Assembly: GCA_934101115.1 (NCBI GenBank)
Contig: CAKOPW010000048.1
Coordinates: 1 to 5,088 of the forward strand
Reading direction: 5' to 3'
DNA: 5,088 bases
Source of the DNA: an uncultured Bacilli bacterium
GTDB lineage: Bacteria > Bacillota_I > Bacilli_A > RF39 > UBA660
The translations under genes and the position numbers were made by a program. The number at the start of each line of letters is the position of its first letter. Position 1 is the stretch's first letter. Of this stretch, positions 1-5,073 are shown piece by piece. Under the pieces are notes generated by a model. That model did not search any database, was not told the origin of the DNA, and saw only the letters and a list, made by a program, of their open reading frames with translations.

Positions 1-63
1 TGCATCTGAGATCATAAGTATATTTATTATTGCTATTACTACTATACTTACTACTTTCTTCAT
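1..63 (-). CDS. Exported or membrane protein, 5' fragment (cut by window edge)
   Basis: Only the first 21 codons are present; the gene continues past the left edge. The ATG at 63-61 has a good ribosome binding site, AGGAG at 70-74, six bases upstream. The product starts MKKVVSIVVIAIINILMISDA, a lysine pair followed by a long hydrophobic run. That is typical of a signal peptide or an N-terminal membrane anchor; no lipobox cysteine is visible in the part seen. The gene starts 15 nt after the stop of the 127-aa secreted-protein gene, on the same strand and with no terminator between, so it is very probably the fifth gene of the same envelope operon. Family unknown. Confidence 0.75.
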   Translation of the reverse strand, partial: MKKVVSIVVIAIINILMISDA

Positions 64-78
64 TATTTACTCCTTGTC

Positions 79-462
79 TTATAATGTATCAAATTCTGTA
101 CTATTGGCTTTTTTAATACTATTTCTATAAACGTATTTTATACTCATACTTTCTAAAATTGTTTTATCACTTGAACTTGTATTTCTATATATTTCATTAA
201 CAGAAAAAAAATTCCATGCGGGAAACATACGTATTTCATATAAAGTTGTTGGTTCATTTTCTGCGATAGTTCTACTTGCTATCATTATATCCTCTAGAGT
301 TGGAGAATATCCATTATCCATATTAAACATATATTCTCCAACAATAAAAGCATATTTAACATTTAGTTGCTTATAATAATCATAATCTAAAGTTTTAGCT
401 TTAGCCATGCTTGGAGCCAACATTAAAACTAAAATAGCTATTATAAACTTTATTTTTTTCAT
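79..462 (-). CDS. Small secreted protein with cleavable signal peptide, family unknown
   Basis: 127 aa. The N-terminus is a textbook signal peptide: KKIK, a hydrophobic core (about residues 6-16), then SMAKA with an A-x-A cleavage site predicted after residue 22, leaving a mature protein of about 105 aa. The mature part has no cysteine, no second membrane segment and no lipobox, so it is probably released or held by partners outside the membrane. It is rich in Tyr, Asn and Ser, with a central helix-like stretch (about residues 56-70). Start choice: an in-frame GTG at 471 lies inside the Shine-Dalgarno sequence AGGTGA (468-473), while the ATG at 462 sits five bases after it, so the ATG is preferred. 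The site overlaps the TAG stop of the preceding gene, implying translational coupling. Fourth gene of the envelope operon. I do not recognise the family. Confidence 0.85.
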   Translation of the reverse strand: MKKIKFIIAILVLMLAPSMAKAKTLDYDYYKQLNVKYAFIVGEYMFNMDNGYSPTLEDIMIASRTIAENEPTTLYEIRMFPAWNFFSVNEIYRNTSSSDKTILESMSIKYVYRNSIKKANSTEFDTL

Positions 463-471
463 CAACTTCAC

Positions 472-819
472 CTACTTTTTATAAACTACTTCATATTTTT
501 TATTAATATCATCCTCAAATGCAATATAAATTGTTGGTTTATTTTTTAAATCAACTGCATTTATTGTTACTACAGCTTTTTCTCCTTTGGTATAGCTTAC
601 TGGTTCATCATTATATACAATATAATAATTAGTTTGTAACTTCTTTTGTTTATTATAAATTCTTACTGATTGACTTATTTTGTTATCATCATAAGTAAAA
701 TTATAATAATAGTCAGCAGTTATATTATTTTTCTTGCTTATCATAATTCCAATTAAACAAAATATAAGCAAAACTATAATTAATGCTAAAGCAACCAATT
801 TCTTTTTATCTATTTGCAT
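472..819 (-). CDS. Single-pass membrane protein with a small extracellular beta-rich domain
   Basis: 115 aa. Short cytoplasmic end (MQIDKKK), one membrane segment at about residues 8-27, then an external domain of about 80 residues (36-115). The domain is strand-rich and cysteine-free, with alternating Tyr/Ile/Val, and ends in two lysines. It appears homologous to the C-terminal domain of the 221-aa Thr-rich protein two genes upstream: both keep D-x-Y, S-x-x-I fifteen residues later, a Y/I-I/L-V strand, P-V/I-S/T-Y/F-T/S, and D-L-x-x-x-P-T-I. The ATG lies inside the end of the preceding gene (10-nt overlap). Its ribosome site is weak (AAGTGG at 826-831), so expression probably depends on translational coupling. 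Third gene of the envelope operon. Function unknown; an Ig-like or assembly role is only a guess. Confidence 0.85.
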   Translation of the reverse strand: MQIDKKKLVALALIIVLLIFCLIGIMISKKNNITADYYYNFTYDDNKISQSVRIYNKQKKLQTNYYIVYNDEPVSYTKGEKAVVTINAVDLKNKPTIYIAFEDDINKKYEVVYKK

Positions 820-1346
820 TTATAACCACTTTCTTCCATATATTTTTTAAGTGTACTGTATTTGTATTCTTCGTCAATCATAATCTTACGTTCTGCATTT
901 TCAAAGCTATTTTCAGTATTTATCTTTAAATCATATTTATTGTCTTTATTTGATTGCTCAACTACTAAATTATTTAAAATTAATCCTTTTGTATTAATAT
1001 TAGCTTTTACTGAAATAATATTATCAGTTGTTTTTACTTCATAATTCTTAGTATCCAAATATTCATAACTACTTTTAAGATGCATTTCCATTATATTTTT
1101 ATAAGTATCATATTTTAAATAATCATCCTTTAATTCAATTGCTTTATCCTGTGTTATACTTTTGATTCTTCCTTTAGTTAAATCAACTTTTACATTGTCG
1201 GTTAAATGAATTCCATTAACAAGATCTTTATCAATTGAACACTTTAAAGAAGTACCATTATTTTTTATAGATAGTAAAAATAACACAAAAATTATTATTA
1301 GTAAAATAATTATTAATATTTTATAATTCTTTTTTATATAACTCAT
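810..1346 (-). CDS. Single-pass membrane-anchored extracellular protein, family unknown
   Basis: 178 aa. Short positive N-terminus (MSYIKKNYK), a very hydrophobic anchor at about residues 10-27, then an external domain of about 150 residues. It has two cysteines, Cys36 just after the anchor and Cys177 next to the last residue, placed so that a disulfide could close the ends of the domain. The pattern of strands (VKVDLTKGRIKSIT), an acidic/aromatic helix, then more strands loosely recalls the layout of DUF1307/YehR-type Firmicutes envelope proteins. I cannot confirm that, and the lipobox of that family is absent. A TTG at 1364 opens the frame farther upstream, but AGGAGA at 1351-1356 is correctly spaced only for the ATG at 1346. 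Eleven nt after the Thr-rich gene; overlaps the next gene by 10 nt. Confidence 0.85.
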   Translation of the reverse strand: MSYIKKNYKILIIILLIIIFVLFLLSIKNNGTSLKCSIDKDLVNGIHLTDNVKVDLTKGRIKSITQDKAIELKDDYLKYDTYKNIMEMHLKSSYEYLDTKNYEVKTTDNIISVKANINTKGLILNNLVVEQSNKDNKYDLKINTENSFENAERKIMIDEEYKYSTLKKYMEESGYKCK

Positions 1347-1357
1347 AATTTCTCCTT

Positions 1358-2023
1358 TTAGCAACTAGCTGTAAATATTTCGCCGCATTCTAATCCTTGT
1401 GGATTGCATACTCTAAATCTAATAGTTGGACATTTTCCTAAATCAATATTTGAATTTACCATTGTTAAACCAGATCCAACTCCGTTATTACTAAATGTTA
1501 TCGGATTATTATTGTTATCAAAAACTAAAATATATGCGTTCATTCTAACTCCATTTTTTAAAATATAAAATGATTTGGTTTCTGAAGTTTGAATTTGGTA
1601 TTTATATGTATAAACATCTTTTTTTATAGTAGTTGTTGTCGTAGTTGTTGTTGGACGTTGAGTGGTTCCTTGAGTTGTTCTTGTAGTTGTTGTATTAGTA
1701 ACCGGTGTATTTGGTACGTCATAATTTGTTTTTTTAGTGGTTAATCTTGTAGTTGTTTCTGTTACTGCTTCACTTGTAGGTATAGTTGTGGTTGTTTCTG
1801 TTATTAATTCGGTAGTTGTTGTTTCAGTAGTAGTTTGTGCAGTAGTTGTTGGTTTTATAACATGTTGATTATTTGCCTTTGTTAGTTGGCAATATTTACA
1901 CATTAATAAAATTATAATAACTATAATTACAACCATAATTACATATAACAAAATATCTTTCCATGTTGTTTTTGGTTGGTTATTATTGTTTACATTGTTA
2001 TTTAAGTTATTGTTTTCATTCAT
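1358..2023 (-). CDS. Membrane-anchored protein with Asn-rich tail, Thr-rich stalk and C-terminal Cys-containing domain
   Basis: 221 aa in four parts. Residues 1-16 are an Asn-rich cytoplasmic tail (11 Asn of 16). Residues 24-41 are a membrane segment, followed at once by a C-K-Y-C pair (Cys42, Cys45). Residues 59-132 are a stalk with 41 Thr in 74 residues, including a run of eight. Residues 136-221 are a strand-rich domain with Cys198, 206, 213 and 221, enough for two disulfides. With no signal peptide and a positive patch after the anchor, orientation is inferred from the stalk: such Thr/Pro-rich linkers normally span the cell wall. The C-terminal domain resembles the ectodomain of the 115-aa protein two genes downstream. 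First gene of the envelope operon: strong promoter 22-53 nt upstream, ribosome site AGAGGG at 2031-2036, seven bases before the ATG. No known family recognised; a surface adhesin or assembly component is possible. Confidence 0.88.
   Translation of the reverse strand: MNENNNLNNNVNNNNQPKTTWKDILLYVIMVVIIVIIILLMCKYCQLTKANNQHVIKPTTTAQTTTETTTTELITETTTTIPTSEAVTETTTRLTTKKTNYDVPNTPVTNTTTTRTTQGTTQRPTTTTTTTTIKKDVYTYKYQIQTSETKSFYILKNGVRMNAYILVFDNNNNPITFSNNGVGSGLTMVNSNIDLGKCPTIRFRVCNPQGLECGEIFTASC
1628..1849 (-). repeat. Low-complexity Thr-codon tract (stalk of the 221-aa protein)
   Basis: The DNA is an irregular run of ACN codons (ACA and ACT mostly), read on the plus strand as GTAGTTGTTG-like text. It encodes residues 59-132 of the Thr-rich protein. 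Thr blocks of 3-8 are broken by Glu, Pro, Gln, Arg and Lys. Near-identical short units make this a likely site of length variation by slippage between strains (inference). The codons are mixed rather than a single pure triplet, which would slow slippage. Confidence 0.8.
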
Positions 2024-2051
2024 ACTTATACCCTCTATCTATGATAAAAAT

Positions 2052-2081
2052 ATTATATCACATTAAATTTATATGTATCAA
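2052..2081 (-). promoter_or_regulatory. Sigma-A-type extended -10 promoter of the envelope operon
   Basis: On the minus strand there is TTGATA (-35, 2076-2081), an 18-bp spacer, and TATAAT (-10, 2052-2057) preceded by TG one base away (TGATATAAT, an extended -10). Expected transcription start is near 2045, giving a leader of about 22 nt before the ATG at 2023 that includes the AGAGGG ribosome site. It lies directly downstream of the terminator of the preceding cassette, so the five envelope genes form a separate transcription unit. No operator-like dyad is visible around it. Confidence 0.85.
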
Positions 2082-2086
2082 TAGAA

Positions 2087-2116
2087 CTAAAAAAAATAAG
2101 TTTATTTCAACTTATT
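2087..2116 (-). terminator. Intrinsic terminator ending the radical SAM cassette
   Basis: Perfect 8-bp inverted repeat AATAAGTT / AACTTATT (2109-2116 and 2095-2102) with a six-base loop, followed on the minus strand by an unbroken T tract from 2096 to 2089. The stem has only two G-C pairs, which is weak by usual standards but common in very AT-rich genomes. The stem begins inside the last codons of the 118-aa gene and includes its TAA stop (2114-2112), so there is almost no 3' untranslated RNA before it. It has a T tract in the minus direction only. Confidence 0.75.
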
Positions 2117-2468
2117 CATAATCTTTAAAATCAACTAAACATTCATTGTATAAATGATTATTATCCTCTAATGGAACATTTATTGATAAAAATGTATTTT
2201 CATTTATATCTTCAAGTTCAGTGATGTATGTTTTATCTTCAATTAATTTTATAATATTATTATCAGATATAAACTTTTTTATTTTTTCTTCGTCATCAAA
2301 AGAATCTATTTTAGGAATAAAAATAGTGACACAAGTGATACCATTTGCAACAAATTTTTCTCCTCTAACTGGGATATCTTGATACTTTTTCTCAAAATAT
2401 CCAATATTACATATTTCTGCGTCACTTGTAAAATCTATATTTGATCTATCTATTGCCTTATATTTCAT
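2112..2468 (-). CDS. 118-aa protein of unknown function, last gene of the radical SAM cassette
   Basis: 118 aa, acidic, no signal peptide and no membrane segment, so cytoplasmic. It reads as a small alpha/beta protein: strands around residues 41-52 (GITCVTIFIP), a charged helix around 57-69 (DDEEKIKKFISDN), then more strands and an acidic end (DFKDYE). Three scattered cysteines (20, 46, 109) form no known metal motif. The ATG overlaps the TGA stop of the 64-aa gene in a 4-base ATGA junction, and AAAGGAG (2474-2480) sits five bases upstream, so it is well translated and coupled to its neighbour. It ends at an intrinsic terminator. I recognise no family. A recognition or partner protein for the upstream enzyme is a guess from context only. 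Confidence 0.82.
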   Translation of the reverse strand: MKYKAIDRSNIDFTSDAEICNIGYFEKKYQDIPVRGEKFVANGITCVTIFIPKIDSFDDEEKIKKFISDNNIIKLIEDKTYITELEDINENTFLSINVPLEDNNHLYNECLVDFKDYE

Positions 2469-2659
2469 ATTTTCTCCTTTAATAGTTCGATTACTACTTT
2501 ATTTATTTCTTTTTCTGGTACTCCTATTGTTTTAAGAATATTGAATGTTGTATCTATATCCATCTTATAAAAACATTTTTCATCATTAAGAAGATCTAAA
2601 ATAGTTTCACGTTCTTCTCCAATATAATTTAAAGCCATATTTTTAATTTTATTGAACAT
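2465..2659 (-). CDS. 64-aa helical protein of unknown function
   Basis: 64 aa, highly charged, predicted almost wholly helical: about residues 2-13, 15-25, 36-45 and 48-63, separated by Gly, Asp and Gly-Val-Pro turns. One cysteine (Cys29), no membrane segment, no signal peptide. The start overlaps the end of the 470-aa gene by 11 nt, and the nearest purine-rich site (AGAGGAAGT, 2671-2679) is too far away (about 14 nt) for efficient independent initiation, so it probably depends on coupling. The 4-nt overlap with the next gene supports it being a real gene despite its size. Its four-helix layout could suit a carrier-like or adaptor role. However, no Asp-Ser-Leu phosphopantetheine site is present, and there is no Cys/Ser/Thr-rich or Gly-leader core typical of a modified-peptide precursor. 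Confidence 0.75.
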   Translation of the reverse strand: MFNKIKNMALNYIGEERETILDLLNDEKCFYKMDIDTTFNILKTIGVPEKEINKVVIELLKEKI

Positions 2660-4061
2660 GTTTACTTGTCACTTCCTCTATTACAATTTTTTCACTTAAA
2701 TCAATTGATTTTTTTTGAAGTTCAGCTACTTCAAGCATGCTTACCAATTTTATTTTAGCTAAATCATCTGAATCAATTAAAACATATTGATTTTTTATAC
2801 TAACAATTGTAAAAAAATGGTAATTTCCACTTGCTGTCATACTTTTATAAAAACTAATTTTATAATTTGGATTATCTCCATAAAAAATATTGAATATAAT
2901 TTTTTGGTATTTTTGATCAGCTATTTTCTCTCCTCTTGTTATTAGTTCAATGAAAGTTTTTAATTTGTCATATCTATTCATTGTATCCTTGTTAAAATGA
3001 TTTTTAAATTTTGTAAATGAATTATCAAATTTTATCTCTTTTTCAATTGCTTCTTTGTATTCATTTAATATTTTATAAATAGTTTCGTCTATTCCGGCAT
3101 CATCTGTTAGATTTGTTAAATAATTGCTGATATTTTGTGGATCAAAATCATCACCTATAGAAAATTTTATTTTATTATCAATTGTTATCTCAAAAGTATC
3201 CTCTTTTTGTTCTTCAGTAAACGTTATTCCTAAATCGTTTAATATTGTTACAAAAAGTAAATGAAAAGTTAATGCACTTACGTATTTATTTTCTAAAGTG
3301 ACATCATTAATATCTATTGTAGATATTGGATTTATAACAACTAAGTTACTTAGAGCAATAAAATAATAAATAGCTTCTTCTAATTTAGAATATGTGTCTT
3401 TCTTATAATAATCCAAAGCAGCAACAATTGAACTATCTATTATATATTGATGTTCACGTTTTTCTTGTTGTTCAGTATTTTCCTTAAGATATTTTTCAGT
3501 AAGATATTCTAATCTTGTAACGATTTTTTCTTCTAAGAAATATCTTTCCATAACCTTTTTTCTTTTTAATATCCTAAATATTCTATTAATTATGTCTATT
3601 CTTTCTTGTTCTTCCTTTTTATATAATAAGGAATTATATTTATTATCATCAATTAAATATGTTAAATCTTCATTTGCTGAAAAATCAAAATTATTATAAT
3701 GTAATATTTCAGCGATTTTTTCTAAAATTGAAGAGTTTCTTACTTCAACTGAATAAGAAATATAAAAGGAAAAGAAATCCTTTAACTTTATTTTTTTAAC
3801 TTCATCATTATAATTAAACTCAATGTATGAAATATTTTTATCTTCTAACATTAATAGTAGAAATTGAAATAATCCCTTTTGCGTTAAAAACTTTATGAAA
3901 AGATCATTCATAGGTGAATTTTCATGAAAATAATTTTTATAAAATGATGGACTTTTAATATATAAAGTATTTTTATAAATAACTAGTCGTTCATTTTTTA
4001 GTTCATTTCTAGTATAAAAAATATCATTGTCTAAGTATTCTTCATAACTTAATTTATTCAC
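2649..4061 (-). CDS. Large cysteine-free cytoplasmic protein of unknown function
   Basis: 470 aa from a GTG start. The frame is open to an ATG at 4097, but that ATG overlaps the -10 box and has no ribosome site. The GTG at 4061 follows AGGTGA by four bases and gives a product beginning MNKLSYEEY. No signal peptide or full membrane segment. Regions: a mixed N-terminal half (1-140); a strongly charged helical, possibly coiled-coil stretch at about 148-205 rich in Glu, Lys and Arg; a helical middle (205-285); alternating strands and helices to the end. From this start the protein has no cysteine at all. Near the C-terminus, His415 followed by two strands and VLIDSDD (427-433) recalls the His...Asp part of a transglutaminase-like fold, but the nucleophilic Cys is missing, so this is weak. 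It follows the radical SAM gene and is coupled to the 64-aa gene. I do not recognise the family. Confidence 0.88.
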   Translation of the reverse strand: MNKLSYEEYLDNDIFYTRNELKNERLVIYKNTLYIKSPSFYKNYFHENSPMNDLFIKFLTQKGLFQFLLLMLEDKNISYIEFNYNDEVKKIKLKDFFSFYISYSVEVRNSSILEKIAEILHYNNFDFSANEDLTYLIDDNKYNSLLYKKEEQERIDIINRIFRILKRKKVMERYFLEEKIVTRLEYLTEKYLKENTEQQEKREHQYIIDSSIVAALDYYKKDTYSKLEEAIYYFIALSNLVVINPISTIDINDVTLENKYVSALTFHLLFVTILNDLGITFTEEQKEDTFEITIDNKIKFSIGDDFDPQNISNYLTNLTDDAGIDETIYKILNEYKEAIEKEIKFDNSFTKFKNHFNKDTMNRYDKLKTFIELITRGEKIADQKYQKIIFNIFYGDNPNYKISFYKSMTASGNYHFFTIVSIKNQYVLIDSDDLAKIKLVSMLEVAELQKKSIDLSEKIVIEEVTSKHVQ

Positions 4062-4085
4062 ATCTTCACCTACTTTACATGCTAC

Positions 4086-4094
4086 ATTATAACA
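4086..4094 (-). promoter_or_regulatory. Internal extended -10 promoter before the 470-aa gene
   Basis: The minus strand carries TGTTATAAT (4094-4086), a perfect TATAAT with the TG of an extended -10. No convincing -35 is present at 16-18 bp upstream, where the sequence is T-rich and lies in the 3' end of the radical SAM gene. Expected start is near 4079, giving an 18-nt leader that carries AGGTGA and the GTG start. The three downstream genes could thus be made without the enzyme, or from read-through of the radical SAM promoter, since no terminator lies between them. Confidence 0.65.
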
Positions 4095-4101
4095 CATATT
4101 A

Positions 4102-4899
4102 TTACTTTATAAAATTACATTTTTTACATAACTCTTCACATTTTTTATTATTTGAAAATCCTTTTAACATATCTTGATATCTTTTACCATTAATAATTTC
4201 CTCAAGATTTAGTTTAAAAATATTTCCAAGATTAATAGTTCCTTTTGAATCTAAGCAACAAGGAATTACAGTTCCATCAACAAGAATTCCAATATGATCT
4301 TTTAAAGCATAACATTTTCCTGTTTCATGCATTTCTTTATTCTTTAAATCAGGCCAAGTGAATTCTTCATTAAAACTTAAAAATACGTTTTTCTCAAGAG
4401 TAATATTTTTATTTTTAGTTTCATCTATTTTTATATTATATTTTTCACTTAAAATATTTAATATTTCTTCAGTATACTTATTTTTTACCCAAATGCGATA
4501 AGAAATATATGTTGTATTTTTTAATATTTCAACAGATGAAAAAATATCATTCATATAATCTTGAAGACTTTTTTGATACTTTTCATCAAAACTTTGTAAA
4601 GATATATTTATTTGTCTTATATTTTTATTTTCCTTGACCCTTTTTATAAGATAGCCATTAGTTGTTAAATTTACATTAAAATTAGACGAAGCAAGATTGA
4701 TAAACTCATTTATATTTGGATGAAGAAGTGGTTCACCTAGTACATGTAAATACAAATATTTAGTATGATTTTTCAACTTTTCTAAAATTGTTTTAAACTC
4801 ATCGATATTCATAAATCTTTTTGATCTTTCATTATGAATACAAAAATCACAGTTAAGATTGCAATTATTCGTTATTTCGACATATACTTTCTTATACAT
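4102..4899 (-). CDS. Radical SAM/SPASM domain enzyme
   Basis: 265 aa. Residues 5-20 hold the radical SAM signature: a strand (VYVEIT), then C-x3-C-x2-C at Cys13, 17 and 20, which binds the 4Fe-4S cluster that cleaves S-adenosylmethionine. LGEP at 54-57 is the GGEP-like SAM-contact motif, and LTTNGY (78-83) is the next conserved strand. The C-terminal SPASM region has C-x12-G-x4-C (Cys196, Gly209, Cys214) with Cys215, then LGN and C-x3-C-x2-C at Cys254, 258 and 261, for auxiliary iron-sulfur binding. Known relatives modify peptides or proteins or act on small molecules; the substrate here cannot be told. The frame also opens at a TTG (4932), but GGAGG at 4906-4910 is six bases before the ATG at 4899 and the TTG lies upstream of the promoter -10. 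First gene of the cassette, 40 nt before the 470-aa gene. Family call is secure, function is not. Confidence 0.95.
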   Translation of the reverse strand: MYKKVYVEITNNCNLNCDFCIHNERSKRFMNIDEFKTILEKLKNHTKYLYLHVLGEPLLHPNINEFINLASSNFNVNLTTNGYLIKRVKENKNIRQINISLQSFDEKYQKSLQDYMNDIFSSVEILKNTTYISYRIWVKNKYTEEILNILSEKYNIKIDETKNKNITLEKNVFLSFNEEFTWPDLKNKEMHETGKCYALKDHIGILVDGTVIPCCLDSKGTINLGNIFKLNLEEIINGKRYQDMLKGFSNNKKCEELCKKCNFIK

Positions 4900-4918
4900 A
4901 CCTTTCCTCCGTTTCTTT

Positions 4919-4927
4919 ATTATATCA
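4919..4927 (-). promoter_or_regulatory. Extended -10 promoter of the radical SAM gene
   Basis: The minus strand carries TGATATAAT (4927-4919), a perfect TATAAT with extended -10 TG. At 17-bp spacing the -35 position reads TATTCA (4947-4942), only three of six matches, so the extended -10 probably does most of the work. Expected start near 4912 gives a leader of only about 13 nt that begins almost at the GGAGG ribosome site. The -35 region physically overlaps that of the divergent tRNA promoter. Confidence 0.7.
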
Positions 4928-4940
4928 CGCAAAATTTATG

Positions 4941-4969
4941 TTGAATATTAAAAGCAGTTATGATAAAAT
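4941..4969 (+). promoter_or_regulatory. Sigma-A-type promoter of the tRNA-Trp gene
   Basis: TTGAAT (-35, 4941-4946), a 17-bp spacer and TAAAAT (-10, 4964-4969), preceded by TG at 4961-4962 as an extended -10. Expected start near 4976, about 12 nt before the mature tRNA 5' end, giving a short RNase P leader. It is divergent from, and overlaps, the radical SAM promoter region. Confidence 0.75.
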
Positions 4970-4987
4970 AATTTTGTTATCAGACCT

Positions 4988-5061
4988 AGGGGATTGGTCA
5001 AATGGTATGATAGGGGTCTCCAAAACCTTTGGTGGGAGTTCGATTCTCTCATCCCCTGCCA
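4988..5061 (+). tRNA. tRNA-Trp (anticodon CCA)
   Basis: Full cloverleaf can be folded. Acceptor stem AGGGGAT/ATCCCCT (4988-4994, 5051-5057); D stem GTCA/TGAT with GG in the loop; anticodon stem GGGGT/ACCTT around loop CTCCAAA with anticodon CCA at 5020-5022; four-base variable loop; T stem GGGAG/CTCTC around TTCGATT; discriminator G at 5058 and genomically encoded CCA at 5059-5061. The anticodon CCA reads UGG only, so there is no sign in this gene of UGA-to-Trp recoding as found in mycoplasmas. It is the only plus-strand gene in the window and is transcribed divergently from the radical SAM gene. Confidence 0.97.
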
Positions 5062-5073
5062 AATAGAAATCTG

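Noticed and set aside
862..1044. Plus-strand open frame of 60 codons with hydrophobic content
   Set aside because: It lies wholly inside the well-supported 178-aa minus-strand gene; hydrophobic text is expected opposite AT-rich lysine/asparagine codons.
2465..2659. 64-aa protein as a modified-peptide precursor or acyl carrier
   Set aside because: It has no Asp-Ser-Leu attachment site, no Gly-Gly or similar cleavage site, and no repeated Cys/Ser/Thr core; kept only as a possibility in the cassette finding.
468..4075. Same 13-base string AAAGTAGGTGAAG before both the 127-aa and 470-aa genes
   Set aside because: Each copy is centred on an AGGTGA ribosome site, and in one case the TAG is a stop codon; chance similarity of purine-rich initiation regions is the simpler reading.
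4062..4097. Upstream ATG start adding 12 residues (with two Cys) to the 470-aa protein
   Set aside because: The ATG overlaps the promoter -10 and has no ribosome site; the GTG at 4061 has AGGTGA at suitable spacing.
4900..4932. Upstream TTG start adding 11 residues to the radical SAM protein
   Set aside because: It lies upstream of the -10 box and has no ribosome site, whereas the ATG at 4899 follows GGAGG at good spacing and leads directly into the conserved first strand.
4988..5061. tRNA as attachment site of an integrated element
   Set aside because: No integrase, transposase or repeat of the tRNA 3' end is visible elsewhere in the window.
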